From: an uncultured Desulfobacteraceae bacterium
Lineage (GTDB): Bacteria; Desulfobacterota; Desulfobacteria; Desulfobacterales; UBA2174
Reading direction: 5' to 3'
Length of the DNA: 64,000 nucleotides
Assembly: GCA_937982505.1 (NCBI GenBank)
Contig: CALJLV010000086.1
Coordinates: 1-64,000, forward strand
Shown: piece after piece, positions 36,301 through 42,862 of the stretch
Numbering within the stretch: position 1 is the stretch's first letter
How the letters are laid out: every line of letters starts with the position of its first letter
Notes under the pieces: model-generated
What the model was told of the DNA's origin: nothing
Seen by the model: only the letters and a program-made list of their open reading frames with translations
Databases searched by the model: none
Program-made: the position numbers and the translations under genes

Positions 36301-36900
36301 TGGCTGGATGAAAACAATCCGGGCGGGTCCGGGAACCCGGACTACCGACATCTGCATGACCGGTACCACTACATGGTGGCCGACCTTCGATCCGCGGTTG
36401 TTCAGATTGGCGACAACAAGGATGAGATTGTAGCCAAGGCCCGTGAGGTTTTCGACGAGGCCAAGGCCGAATGGGAAAAGAAGTACGTGGCCGCCGTCGA
36501 GGAGCAGGAAAAGGCCGAAAATGAGGCCCGGGCCGAACGGGAACGGCAGGAAAACGAGCGGTTGCGCGCCGATCCGAATTACAAGGAAGTGCCTGAAAAC
36601 GTCAAGGCCGCCTTCGCCCAACTCGGTATCGAGGTCCTGGTGAACAAAACTGCGATGACCCTCCCCGGCCGGCATGTGGGCCGGTACAAGAAGTATCGGG
36701 ACGTCGCAATCGCGCCGTTCAAGAAGTGGTTTTTCCAGGACAAGCACGGCAAGGCCGGGGTGTTGTTCCGGGTCAAGGAAATTCTCAAGTCCCGGTATGG
36801 CGCGCAATTCTTTGCCGGGACAACCCTCCAGCTCGACGGGGCATACTGGTACATCGATTCGACCTATCCGTTAGATGAGATTTACAAGGTGATGGCCTGA
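30367..36900 (+). CDS. DarB-like methyltransferase-helicase
   Basis: A 2177-residue protein, close in size to P1 DarB. Residues about 205-350 form a SAM methyltransferase ('LDPCVGAGVFP' for cofactor binding, 'GNVPFGD' as the NPPY-type catalytic motif). Residues about 900-1600 form an SF2/SNF2-type helicase: Walker A 'GLDVGLGKT' (about 935), 'GDEFHQFKNS' (about 1142), 'GLTATPVTNSPM' (about 1195), 'KAEVGVNLQKG' (about 1508) and the arginine-finger motif 'QQRNGRGVRQGN' (about 1537). A long coiled coil follows at about 1610-1730, then unassigned C-terminal domains. P1 DarB is packaged and protects DNA from type I restriction. It overlaps the preceding gene by ATGA. Confidence 0.8.
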   Translation: MILERAISSDFLHLVSQIQAARTMDEIEYAFRQVFSADFPAQTGDRKRVGIIGDAVVAAAERIDGIDYELYRAADPDDGRGAIRVADADAGQTYDFTAYPSFDAAEKKFAQTIADARKAGGEEANPGDHKDPKSDFGLKVKGIKARENINAMAREILARVQEPEDLTDEDRQVLVQYSGKGGLTENSQFEYYTPTGVAAGCWDALALNGFTNGNVLDPCVGAGVFPATKPKGVIVTGADIDPVGSKIAALLNPEDGIQTGSFEALATSTPDDTFDAVTGNVPFGDARGAAMHDDPAYKSEKRIERYFLLRALDKVKPGGLCCMVVPTNIVGAKGPKWETWRTEISKKAEFLGAHKLPSKTFKNQGTDTVVDIVVLKKHPKDLLDKINDIPFDALQSAMVIWPEFIEGRYWLGEGKRFIQGEWVPKVEGERWSREVVDGDIDSAAIRQKLAVRFDSRIDWGLLDATPAEPKSYIDGDRRIINGRQYEMQDGQWVVVVETTKDDMAIDAGRYGVAKLSDLKAAFSSPDGPLRLSSDQAFAVFKSWPDLLSPLHKDAVEFAMSQPSDKFREQAYRGTIIGGLLGRLQANPDDIERERLQNMVVAEIERFGHPKGNKILVTGESSRAFGLFLNAVDEKGTFSDLLAGTVADDRMQFNSSDIQSIVEHLFIREGIRDIGLEDVQKLYTGGMGIETMGDLAGIQNVALTPEGFVMPLSRFSSGDVYPKIVAMTDAMADEEDERVRNKYQEQIDLILSRLKLTKPEDIYIGLQEKWFPKQYLIEYLRANGYPNVSYGRFETQSVEDAVSGKVSKVSKWVEDFESPFGQFIGIDEHRGGFPKQFLKYLNGGNVTSSGENAQERIEAYKQEVKAITENFNAWMQQHPDMDQVGRIYNRKFNAFVAHDYEITPLEIEGFTGDKKPHGYQSAAIRRMSEEGRGILGLDVGLGKTLGAIGLHLYNKQMGRTKKTCIVVPNSVLSNWYVSCDKMITDMNDVLFVGVEPKMDKDGNIARKPVLDESGKPKTKANGEPMTQPVLVKRNSPEDVWEKMWEIPTTSKSLVVMTTEKFGMIPLKRDTKAGFAQKMGERALISAKMVAALSAGDGKEAERKISYADDKDRLRNEGKYADDGTRKKGELPFFEDMGFTSIIGDEFHQFKNSFEGGEQTSQIAYLPTAPSSKRALDMTMKCSYLRETNDGRGVYGLTATPVTNSPMEIFNMLSYVAPMEEFERFGVYTVDDFVRVFGHIETVDKVMVSGEVKSKDGLVGFRNLDGLRNLFHKYTLLKTADDVGLELPSHDETNEEVELSDLQNDIYAALKVNAAEAATPGSKKSMFSVIRQMDRITTDIDLYRRKMTFVFRAEDREKVEALAKELPSMVDGWEEGDDGKQVKVKVPCVPEFKSEGKNFVMVVPEMAEEHVSAKLKRHGIDENHVAHPLMPKYAKLVENIRKHIESNGKQIVFTEEKSQHQKLKRILSHHIPLSRDLIGIINADEAAGDKIQQISDQYNSGQVKIIIANKKAEVGVNLQKGTTAIHHLTLPWTPASIQQRNGRGVRQGNKAEHIDIYYYMGKGSFDYYRLDLLKRKSSWMHDLFNGDATEAENANAMSQDDMLDLLADDPEAAKRRRMERLAKQKAERDERERRRLINMLQQLTNVDEALSKLDAAKETRKANLEEKIPKLETQIDEIKAAGAKMEPGEAKTALADQIAKKKGELAAAKASLSNLDASFEKKRQDLESKKKQSQNVLRMKANKGELPFDASLVDNPKNAVATLDGTLYAVGETYEVRDDGGDPIGIYRITRVFADPKGAVFDEVVSYRYWNFARQTIEDPDNPDKYLHVATLAKLPKNMVKVAYSEAELALKKLLATSHQYVDLFGGEIDKETFAEHILEITLKGYGLIRTDGGFAFDYMGGENAPKVVFPEPESEAYRKALAETYLDVKRTGTIGTRLLDFNQIMEKCFGNDFQNAALEYGKKATETDIRAFFADFVKTWLDENNPGGSGNPDYRHLHDRYHYMVADLRSAVVQIGDNKDEIVAKAREVFDEAKAEWEKKYVAAVEEQEKAENEARAERERQENERLRADPNYKEVPENVKAAFAQLGIEVLVNKTAMTLPGRHVGRYKKYRDVAIAPFKKWFFQDKHGKAGVLFRVKEILKSRYGAQFFAGTTLQLDGAYWYIDSTYPLDEIYKVMA

Positions 36901-36911
36901 AAGGATCCGCA

Positions 36912-37304
36912 ATGATCGAGAAACCCACGAAAGAAGAACTTGACCGCCTGGTGGAGGAAGGGTCAACGAACAGGACCGCCGACGAATGGATCGCCTCGAT
37001 GCTCCAGGCTGTCCGTTCGACGCTGATCCGGAACCCGAAGCGATACCGGGGCTACGGCCCCTACTGGTGGTTGGTCAAAAAGATGTTCATCGATGCCGGC
37101 GACCTGGCGTTCGGCGAACACCTGGACGCCCAGTGGATCGAGGCCCTGGACTACGGATCGGCGAAACACAACATGGCCGCGGCATTCGCCTATGAGGATG
37201 CCAGGTTTTTGACCATGCACATCCTGGAAGCCACGCATACTCTGATCGACGACGGCAACCCGGTTGAGTTTGTGAGCTCCGACGAAGAAATGGAATTGCG
37301 CTAA
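36912..37304 (+). CDS. hypothetical protein between DarB-like and portal genes
   Basis: A 130-residue, mostly helical, aromatic-rich protein ('YRGYGPYWWLVKKMFIDAG') with an acidic C-terminus ('SSDEEMELR'). It lies 11 bases after the DarB-like stop and 9 bases before the portal gene. Family not recognised. A head-related or Dar-packaging role is possible from position. Confidence 0.65.
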   Translation: MIEKPTKEELDRLVEEGSTNRTADEWIASMLQAVRSTLIRNPKRYRGYGPYWWLVKKMFIDAGDLAFGEHLDAQWIEALDYGSAKHNMAAAFAYEDARFLTMHILEATHTLIDDGNPVEFVSSDEEMELR

Positions 37305-37313
37305 GAGGCCGAC

Positions 37314-39005
37314 ATGGCGAAGCGACGAAAAGAGGGCGAAGGAAAAAAGATTTCTTTATGGCGGACGCCCATATCCAAGCTACCGGCTGCCATCATCGGC
37401 CGGCTCTATCCCGGATTTGACGGGGAGCGCAACGCCCGGAGCAGCGACATTGTTGACATGCCGTCCCAATCGCTGGCCATCGGCGGGGACAACTTTGTCG
37501 ATTCAATGTTGCGTGCCCAAGGAATTGCTCCTGAACCGGCATCGTCGGAAGAAGAGCATTTGCTCGATAGGCTACCGCTGGATCGGCTGGCGCGCTACGG
37601 CGTGTTTATGGGGATGTTGGAGGACCCTACGATTTCGTCCGCCATCGCGCTGCATGTGAGCCAGGCCCTGAGCGCCAAAACGGCCACGGGCGAGATCATC
37701 AGCATCGAATCGACGGCCGACAAAGACGATCCGATCACTGCGGACCTGCGAGATACATTTAAGGGCATGATCAACCAGAAATGCCAGGAATGGGCCTATA
37801 ACGCTGCCGCCCTGGGGTGCTGGTATGTGAGGCCTTACGGGGCGCCTGGAAAGGGCATCGAGCACGTCAGGAGCGACTACTACACCCATCCGCGATTCAT
37901 CTATGAGTACGAGCACGGCGGGCGCCTGGCGGGCTATACTCATGCGTACCAGAACCCGGCCCGGGACGGTCGGGTGATCGTGATTGAGCCCTGGAAATTC
38001 GTCGCCTTCAAGCTGCCTCGGTGGCACCTGGACGCCACCATCGAGCCCCAGCGCCACGATGTTGACGTGTTCGATATCCGAGACGACGATTGTTACAGGG
38101 AAGAAATCGTCGAGGCCCAGAATTACGGCGAAAGCCTGTTGCGGACGGCTTTTCAGCCGTGGTTCGACCTGCAAAACGCCATCCTCAGCATGAACATGAG
38201 CCGGCGCAACGCGGCCCGACTGGAGCGGGTGGTGGGGGTCCAGACCGGAAAGCTGAGCCCCAAGAAGGCGGCCGAATACCTCAACACCGTTTCCAGCCGC
38301 CTGAAGCAGGCCAACGAGGCCCATGCGCGCCAGAGCCTGTCAAAGGGATTCGTCCAGACCGTGGTCAATCACCTGATTCCCATTTTCGGGGATCGGGGCA
38401 GGCTGGATATTTCCACCGTGGAGGGGTCGCCGAACATCGAGGGGCTGGAGGATGTCCGATTCCATGTAAACCGTCTGGGCGGCGCCATGGGGGTCGATCC
38501 TTCCCTGCTTGGCTTTGGCGAAGTGTTGTCCGGGGGGTTGGGCGAGGGGGGCTTTTTCCGGCTGTCGATTCTGGCGGCCATCAAGAGCGAAGCGATTCGG
38601 CACGCGATTCGAAGCGGACTCGAAGAGCTTTTTTGCATCCATGTGGCCCTCAAGCACGGCAAGTATTTCCTGCCGGGCCAACGCCCATGGCGAATCGTCT
38701 TCAACTCGATTTCTACAGCTTTGGAGCGCGAAGAGGCCGACAACATCCAGGGGCGAATCAACACCGCTACGATGGTTGCACAAGTTGTCCAGCTTATCGA
38801 TCCAGAGTTTTCCAAGTGCGATTTTGCCGCTGTCGCCAACTACCTGTTTACCGACGTGCTCCGGGTCGATGAGGAAAAATTCAAAGCCATGTTCCCGGAA
38901 AAAATTGAAAAGCCGGAGGACACGGGCGGCGACGAGCATGAGGATATCATGGAATCCGCGATCAGCAACCTGGTGGAGCAATTCTATACGGAGAAAAAGC
39001 CATGA
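37314..39005 (+). CDS. portal protein
   Basis: A 563-residue protein with features of portal proteins of large-tailed phages: an N-terminal basic segment, an alpha/beta wing ('FMGMLEDPTISSAIALHVSQ'), a stem and tunnel-helix region, and 'FHVNRLGGAMGVDPSLLGFG' with 'GLGEGGFFRLSI', typical just before the crown. Portals form the dodecameric DNA channel at the capsid vertex. It overlaps the protease/scaffold gene by ATGA. Confidence 0.75.
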   Translation: MAKRRKEGEGKKISLWRTPISKLPAAIIGRLYPGFDGERNARSSDIVDMPSQSLAIGGDNFVDSMLRAQGIAPEPASSEEEHLLDRLPLDRLARYGVFMGMLEDPTISSAIALHVSQALSAKTATGEIISIESTADKDDPITADLRDTFKGMINQKCQEWAYNAAALGCWYVRPYGAPGKGIEHVRSDYYTHPRFIYEYEHGGRLAGYTHAYQNPARDGRVIVIEPWKFVAFKLPRWHLDATIEPQRHDVDVFDIRDDDCYREEIVEAQNYGESLLRTAFQPWFDLQNAILSMNMSRRNAARLERVVGVQTGKLSPKKAAEYLNTVSSRLKQANEAHARQSLSKGFVQTVVNHLIPIFGDRGRLDISTVEGSPNIEGLEDVRFHVNRLGGAMGVDPSLLGFGEVLSGGLGEGGFFRLSILAAIKSEAIRHAIRSGLEELFCIHVALKHGKYFLPGQRPWRIVFNSISTALEREEADNIQGRINTATMVAQVVQLIDPEFSKCDFAAVANYLFTDVLRVDEEKFKAMFPEKIEKPEDTGGDEHEDIMESAISNLVEQFYTEKKP

Positions 39006-39994
39006 GCGACACGATCAAGTGCAGATTCAACCTGTTCCAGGAGGGGCGCAAGTACACGGGGCATCACCGCAAGTATGTGCTCGAAAATGCCCGGGCGGTC
39101 TGCTACGCGCCCGAGACCCGGGAGGGCCTGCGCCTGCGCGAAAAGGTGGGGTATTTCGGCCACGGCCGGCGCCAGATGGCCGGCAAGGTGGCCATCGCCG
39201 AGTCCGAGCGGGTCAAGATGCCCGACGGGACATTTGCGGTGGTCGACAACGTGCCGTCGAACGTGACCACGTTTTTCGAGATCGACCAGGCCGGCAACGT
39301 TGATCATCACCAGGAACTATTGACCGCCAACGAACCGGGCCGGATCGTAGCGGGCCTGCATGCCAACAAGGTCGGTGGGTTCTCATGGGCCATGGGGGGC
39401 CGGGACGGTGGGGCGCATGGGGTGACAAAAGTGGCCTCGTTCGAGGGCTTCGACTATGTGATGAACCCCGGATTTTCGGACAACCGCGGCTATGTGCTCG
39501 AATCGGCGGGCCGTGACATGGTGCTCGAATCGATCTGCCAGGCCGGGTTCGACGACGTGGCGGCAGAACGGATCCTGGAAAACTGGATCGGATCGGCCAT
39601 CTACCAGGTCGACGAACTGACCGAGCGCCTGGCCAATGCCGAAATTTTCGAGTCGGCCCTGATCGAAAAGGTCGAACGGCTGGAGGCATTGACCCGGACT
39701 GCGGCCGAACGCGAAGAGGCCCGGCGCGCCCTGGTGCTCGAAAACGCCAAGCGCCTGCCCGTGGTGGTGCCGGCCGATGTCGCCGAAGCCATCGTAAGCA
39801 TGGCCGGCGAAGCGGATTTTCTCAAGGTGGTTGGCTTTTTCGAGTCGGCGGCCAGGGCCGATCTGGGCCGCTATCCCCTGCCAGGTCTTGCGAAGCCCCC
39901 CCTTGAGGTCAAAAAAGACCGTCGCCAGACCGATTTCGAATATGGGCGGGCCGCTGCTGCGGTAGATTTTGATGCCCCCGGATTTGCGAGGTGA
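39002..39994 (+). CDS. probable prohead protease with C-terminal scaffold-like coil
   Basis: A 330-residue protein directly after the portal gene, where prohead protease genes lie. The N-terminal 165 residues are beta-rich, with candidate catalytic His in 'DHHQELL' and 'GLHANKVGGFSWAMGG' (a Ser in the expected type of context). Residues 165-265 are a charged coiled coil that could be a fused scaffold. Active-site residues are not certain. The capsid gene expected to follow is not in the window. Confidence 0.55.
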   Translation: MSDTIKCRFNLFQEGRKYTGHHRKYVLENARAVCYAPETREGLRLREKVGYFGHGRRQMAGKVAIAESERVKMPDGTFAVVDNVPSNVTTFFEIDQAGNVDHHQELLTANEPGRIVAGLHANKVGGFSWAMGGRDGGAHGVTKVASFEGFDYVMNPGFSDNRGYVLESAGRDMVLESICQAGFDDVAAERILENWIGSAIYQVDELTERLANAEIFESALIEKVERLEALTRTAAEREEARRALVLENAKRLPVVVPADVAEAIVSMAGEADFLKVVGFFESAARADLGRYPLPGLAKPPLEVKKDRRQTDFEYGRAAAAVDFDAPGFAR

Positions 39995-39997
39995 TTC

Positions 39998-40330
39998 GTG
40001 ACGACCGAAGAAATCGCGAAAGTGGCTGAAATGGCGGCCGATCGTGCCTTAGCCAAATATTGCGAAAAACCGCCTTGCGGCCTCCCTAAAGACGCGGCGT
40101 GCGAGCTGTCTCACTTCATGGGCATGGTCAAGGACATCGGCGGCGATTCCTACGCCAAAGGGATCGAGGCGATCCGGTCGAACAACAAGATCGTGATGCG
40201 ATACCTCCGGCTGTGCGAGCGAATCGGCAATTCGATGGTTGCGTTGGTGGTCGCTGCCATCTTCGGGATCGTCTGGCTGGTTGCCGGGCGCGGGTGTCAG
40301 GCATGGTTTCGCGATTTTTTATATCCATGA
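39998..40330 (+). CDS. small membrane protein, holin/antiholin-like
   Basis: A 110-residue protein starting at GTG 39998, three bases after the previous stop. One transmembrane helix is near the C-terminus ('MVALVVAAIFGIVWLVAG'), preceded by a charged cytoplasmic part. Such single-span proteins often accompany holins. It opens a block of three small genes with hydrophobic segments. Confidence 0.6.
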   Translation: MTTEEIAKVAEMAADRALAKYCEKPPCGLPKDAACELSHFMGMVKDIGGDSYAKGIEAIRSNNKIVMRYLRLCERIGNSMVALVVAAIFGIVWLVAGRGCQAWFRDFLYP

Positions 40331-40343
40331 AAGGAGGAGCGAA

Positions 40344-40700
40344 GTGGGCATCGTCCGTATCCTGATCAAAATTGTCACCGCGGCGCCTATGCTGCGCTAC
40401 ATCGCCGAGAAGGCCAATGGCTACAAGACCATCATCGGGGCCGTCGGCCTTGTCGGCGCGATCCTTGGGCACATCGCCAACGCCCTGTATCCGGGCATGG
40501 TCGTGATGCCTCCCCAGGACCTGGAGGCGGTGCTCAACGGCGCCATCGGTGCTTTCGGGACGCTATTCGGCGCCGGTGCGGCCCACAAGGCGGCCAAACA
40601 ACGCCGGGCCGAAAAGGAGATGGAATCGACGAACCGGGAACTGGACGCCTTGAAAGCGCGACTCGAAAAGTACGAGGGCGAGAATCGAGACGTGAAATGA
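40344..40700 (+). CDS. holin-like hydrophobic protein
   Basis: A 118-residue protein. GTG 40344 follows a strong AAGGAGGAGC box; the longer open frame upstream is not needed. It has hydrophobic helices at about residues 30-48 ('TIIGAVGLVGAILGHIANAL') and 68-80, then a charged coiled C-terminus ('RRAEKEMESTNRELDALKAR'). This fits a holin. It overlaps the next tiny gene by ATGA. Confidence 0.6.
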   Translation: MGIVRILIKIVTAAPMLRYIAEKANGYKTIIGAVGLVGAILGHIANALYPGMVVMPPQDLEAVLNGAIGAFGTLFGAGAAHKAAKQRRAEKEMESTNRELDALKARLEKYEGENRDVK

Positions 40701-40825
40701 ACCGCGATCCTACCGACGGCGGGCTGCGGGAGATCCGGCCGACGATCATTTCAAAGACGGTGCGGGTCGACTGGGACCTTGCGCTTATTCGGTGGCTCAA
40801 ACGCTTGTTAAAAAGGAGAAAATAA
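40697..40825 (+). CDS. 42-residue basic peptide in the lysis block
   Basis: A short frame starting at ATG 40697, overlapping the upstream stop, and ending at TAA 40823-40825. The sequence runs 'MNRDPTDGGLREIRPTIISK' and ends 'WLKRLLKRRK', an amphipathic basic tail. Its last codons contain the AAAAGGAGA ribosome binding site of the next gene, so it may act mainly as a translational coupler. No family recognised. Confidence 0.5.
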   Translation: MNRDPTDGGLREIRPTIISKTVRVDWDLALIRWLKRLLKRRK

Positions 40826-40827
40826 CG

Positions 40828-41121
40828 ATGTGGATCCAGCTAAAGGCAATAGTGTTGGGGGTGTGGAACTTCCTGGTGCCGTTCATCCAGATGTTTTTGA
40901 CCAGCGCCGGCGTCGCGCTGGCCAACGCTGCGATGCAGGCGGTGGCTGCGGTGGCGGCCGACAACACGATCCTGGCCAATGAGGACAAGCGCAAGGCCGC
41001 GTTTGACAGGATCGTGGCAGATCTGACGGCCAGCGGTATCCGGATAGGCGTCGAGGTCACTACATCGATGATCAACGGTGCCATCGAGGCGGCGGTACGG
41101 AATCAAAAGGCCACCGGCTGA
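40828..41121 (+). CDS. Holin_LLH-like small membrane-associated protein
   Basis: A 97-residue protein. ATG 40828 follows AAAAGGAGA. The N-terminal hydrophobic helix ('VLGVWNFLVPFIQMFLTSAG') is followed by an Ala-rich helix and a C-terminus 'IRIGVEVTTSMINGAIEAAV'. This layout resembles the LLH superfamily of holins. It is the last gene before a strong hairpin terminator. Confidence 0.6.
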   Translation: MWIQLKAIVLGVWNFLVPFIQMFLTSAGVALANAAMQAVAAVAADNTILANEDKRKAAFDRIVADLTASGIRIGVEVTTSMINGAIEAAVRNQKATG

Positions 41122-41124
41122 CAG

Positions 41125-41167
41125 CCCTGGCGAAGGCCGGACTATTTTTTTTCGGCCTTCGCCAGGG
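41125..41167. terminator. bidirectional hairpin terminator between convergent genes
   Basis: Perfect 15-bp inverted repeat, CCCTGGCGAAGGCCG at 41125-41139 and its complement at 41153-41167, with a loop that includes a run of eight T. It separates the plus-strand structural operon from the convergent minus-strand RHH gene and lies partly inside the last codons of that gene. The T-run is in the loop rather than after the stem, so it may act as a stable RNA end or a slippage-type terminator. Confidence 0.65.
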
Positions 41168-41333
41168 CATCCTCAAGAGCCAGGACCAAAAAATCCTGCA
41201 TGGTTATCCCTGACGCGGCGCAATAGGTTTTCAGCCGCCGCTTCAGCTCTCTTCCTATCTTTACGTTCATCGCCTCCTTGCCCTTTTTTTCCGGCAGATT
41301 TTCAATAATGGCCACCAGTGCGGGGTCTGCCAT
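41142..41333 (-). CDS. ribbon-helix-helix (CopG/ParG-like) DNA-binding protein
   Basis: A 63-residue protein; GGAGGG lies at proper distance from the ATG. 'MNVKIGRELKRRLKTYCAAS' followed by 'GITMQDFLVLALEDALAKA' is a strand-helix-helix pattern of RHH repressors. Such proteins bind short inverted repeats as dimers. The dyad CTATCG-GGGG-CGATAG in the nearby rightward promoter is a candidate target. It is the only minus-strand gene in the left two thirds of the window. Confidence 0.65.
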   Translation of the reverse strand: MADPALVAIIENLPEKKGKEAMNVKIGRELKRRLKTYCAASGITMQDFLVLALEDALAKAEKK

Positions 41334-41462
41334 GTATTCCCTCCGATCTTTAAATCTTTATACCTCTACCAATCATGAATCACTTTGCCGAACCCGTCAA
41401 CTCCGGGCGGCGGTCGAAATGAGGCTTTTCCGACTCGGCTTTCGGATCTGCAAATTTTTTGC

Positions 41463-41491
41463 TTGACAAAAGCTATCGGGGGCGATAGATT
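41463..41491 (+). promoter_or_regulatory. sigma70-type promoter with overlapping dyad operator
   Basis: TTGACA at 41463-41468, a 17-base spacer and TAGATT at 41486-41491. The perfect dyad CTATCG-GGGG-CGATAG (41473-41488) fills the spacer and touches the -10 box. A repressor bound there would block RNA polymerase. It should drive the accessory genes from 41580 onward. The remaining 41334-41579 sequence shows no gene. Confidence 0.75.
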
Positions 41492-41579
41492 AGGGGCAAA
41501 GAGAAACGGAACCCACACGATTGCCGGTGACTTTTTTGCCCCCGCCGCCGGGGCACTAAAAATAGGCGGCAGGGAGGGC

Positions 41580-42320
41580 ATGATGAAAGTATTAAGTGTT
41601 TCCACTGAGGGGGTCGGGCCGGTCAACGCCGACCTGGTCGCGGCCAAAAACGGCGCCCGCTATTATGCGGTGCGCCACGGGGAACCCGGCCGCGGCCGGT
41701 GGGAAGTACGCTTCCCGCTGGCGGCGCGGGAGTTCCCAGCGCCCGAGCCGCCCCCGGTTGGGGTGCTGGTTGAGGCGCCGGACCTGCGGGAAGGGGCGGA
41801 CCGATCCCGCCTGGACTTCGTTCGCTGCCCCGTTTGCGGGGCGGAGCCGGACGACAACTGGGTCCGGCACCACGCCGGGGACCCCTGCCCGGCGTGCTTG
41901 GCGTCGGCACGAAAGGCCGACAAGCCCCTGCCGCTGGACGGGGACGAGTTCAAGCTGGTGGATCTCCACCGGCAGGACCCCCGGGGCAACGGGCTTTTTT
42001 TGCTGGCCCGTGGGGACGACGACGGGACCGCCCTGGTCCTGTGGTCCCTGTCCCCGGGGTACCGGGGAGGGGCCAACCACAAGATAAGTGGCCAGGCCCG
42101 CATCATCGCCAAGGGCGAAGAAGCCCAAGGCGACGCCGGCCGCATGGGCGGCGCCGACTGCCCCGTGGTCCACGTCACCGGCCCCTGCCGGCTTGAGTGG
42201 ACCCGCACCGGGCGCCTCTACGGCACCCCGGCCGACTGGGTTGCCGAATTCGACGGATCCACTTGGACCGTCGGGCCGGCATGTGAGTGCGCGGTTGAGG
42301 ACGCCGCGCTGAACTACTAA
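41580..42320 (+). CDS. zinc-ribbon protein, first gene of the accessory operon
   Basis: A 246-residue protein from ATG 41580 (ATG 41583 is equally possible), with a GGGAGGG box. The N-terminus is 'MMKVLSVSTEGVGPVNADLV'. 'CPVCGAEPDD' and 'HHAGDPCPAC' at about residues 82-105 form a four-Cys zinc site. The C-terminal half is beta-rich. It is unusually Pro/Gly-rich and GC-rich. Function unknown. It is expressed from the dyad-regulated promoter and followed by a terminator. Confidence 0.65.
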   Translation: MMKVLSVSTEGVGPVNADLVAAKNGARYYAVRHGEPGRGRWEVRFPLAAREFPAPEPPPVGVLVEAPDLREGADRSRLDFVRCPVCGAEPDDNWVRHHAGDPCPACLASARKADKPLPLDGDEFKLVDLHRQDPRGNGLFLLARGDDDGTALVLWSLSPGYRGGANHKISGQARIIAKGEEAQGDAGRMGGADCPVVHVTGPCRLEWTRTGRLYGTPADWVAEFDGSTWTVGPACECAVEDAALNY

Positions 42321-42325
42321 ACGAT

Positions 42326-42354
42326 GGGGCTGCGCTTCGGCGCAGCCCCTTTTT
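42326..42354 (+). terminator. intrinsic terminator
   Basis: A 10-bp perfect stem, GGGGCTGCGC with TTCG loop and its complement, followed by TTTTT (42350-42354). It lies five bases after the zinc-ribbon gene stop. The following Acr-like gene is then read through or uses its own weak signals. Confidence 0.9.
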
Positions 42355-42369
42355 CTTTTGGAGGGCGTT

Positions 42370-42819
42370 ATGGCCAGATATCTGCTCAACTCAGCGGTTG
42401 TCACGTCGCCGGGCCGGTACGAGTACTGGCTCTGCGACACCGAGACCGCCCGGCGGTGGATGGCCGCCGGTCCGGTCGAGTCAACAATCGGATACCAGGA
42501 GACCGCCGACGCATTGGCGACGCTCCTGGGCCGCGAGGTGGCCGTGAACAGGCGCATGGTCAAAATGGCACCGGGCGATGAGGCGTTGGTATTCCGCCTG
42601 ACCGTCAGGTTGGCCGATCCCTCGGTCAAGGGTCGGATCAACGACCCGGAGTGGCTCGCCCAAAATTCGGAAATCGGCATCCTGAGCCGGGCGCCGGAGT
42701 ACGAGGCCCTGCATGGGTGCGCGACCTGCGCCCACGCTCCGGCCGGATCAAGCGATTGCCCCCCGTCCATGGCGGACGCCTGCCAGGGGGGTGGAATGCA
42801 CTGGGAACCGAGACGGTAA
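42370..42819 (+). CDS. DUF1874 / AcrIII-1-like ring nuclease (anti-CRISPR candidate)
   Basis: A 149-residue protein; ATG 42370 follows GGAGGG. Residues 1-95 match the DUF1874 pattern as I know it: 'YLLNSAVVTSPGRYEY', 'STIGYQETADALATLLG', 'VNRRMVKMAPGDEALVFRL', 'NSEIGIL'. Members of this family (AcrIII-1) destroy cyclic tetra-adenylate and so disable type III CRISPR. The catalytic His in the 'IGH' motif of characterised members is Tyr42 here; Ser8, Arg76 and Arg80 candidates are retained. A C-terminal extension of about 45 residues is Cys-rich ('CATCAHAPAGSSDC'). Confidence 0.75.
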   Translation: MARYLLNSAVVTSPGRYEYWLCDTETARRWMAAGPVESTIGYQETADALATLLGREVAVNRRMVKMAPGDEALVFRLTVRLADPSVKGRINDPEWLAQNSEIGILSRAPEYEALHGCATCAHAPAGSSDCPPSMADACQGGGMHWEPRR

Positions 42820-42862
42820 AAAACGCCCCGCCGCCGGGCAAAAGGCGGCAAGGGAGAGAGCG

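Noticed and set aside
35050..36807. 585-residue minus-strand open frame opposite the DarB-like gene
   Set aside because: Shadow of the coiled-coil coding region; composition is mirror-like and it has no start signals.
41592..42851. 419-residue minus-strand open frame across the accessory genes
   Set aside because: It runs through a clear terminator and two plus-strand genes with good start signals; typical GC shadow.
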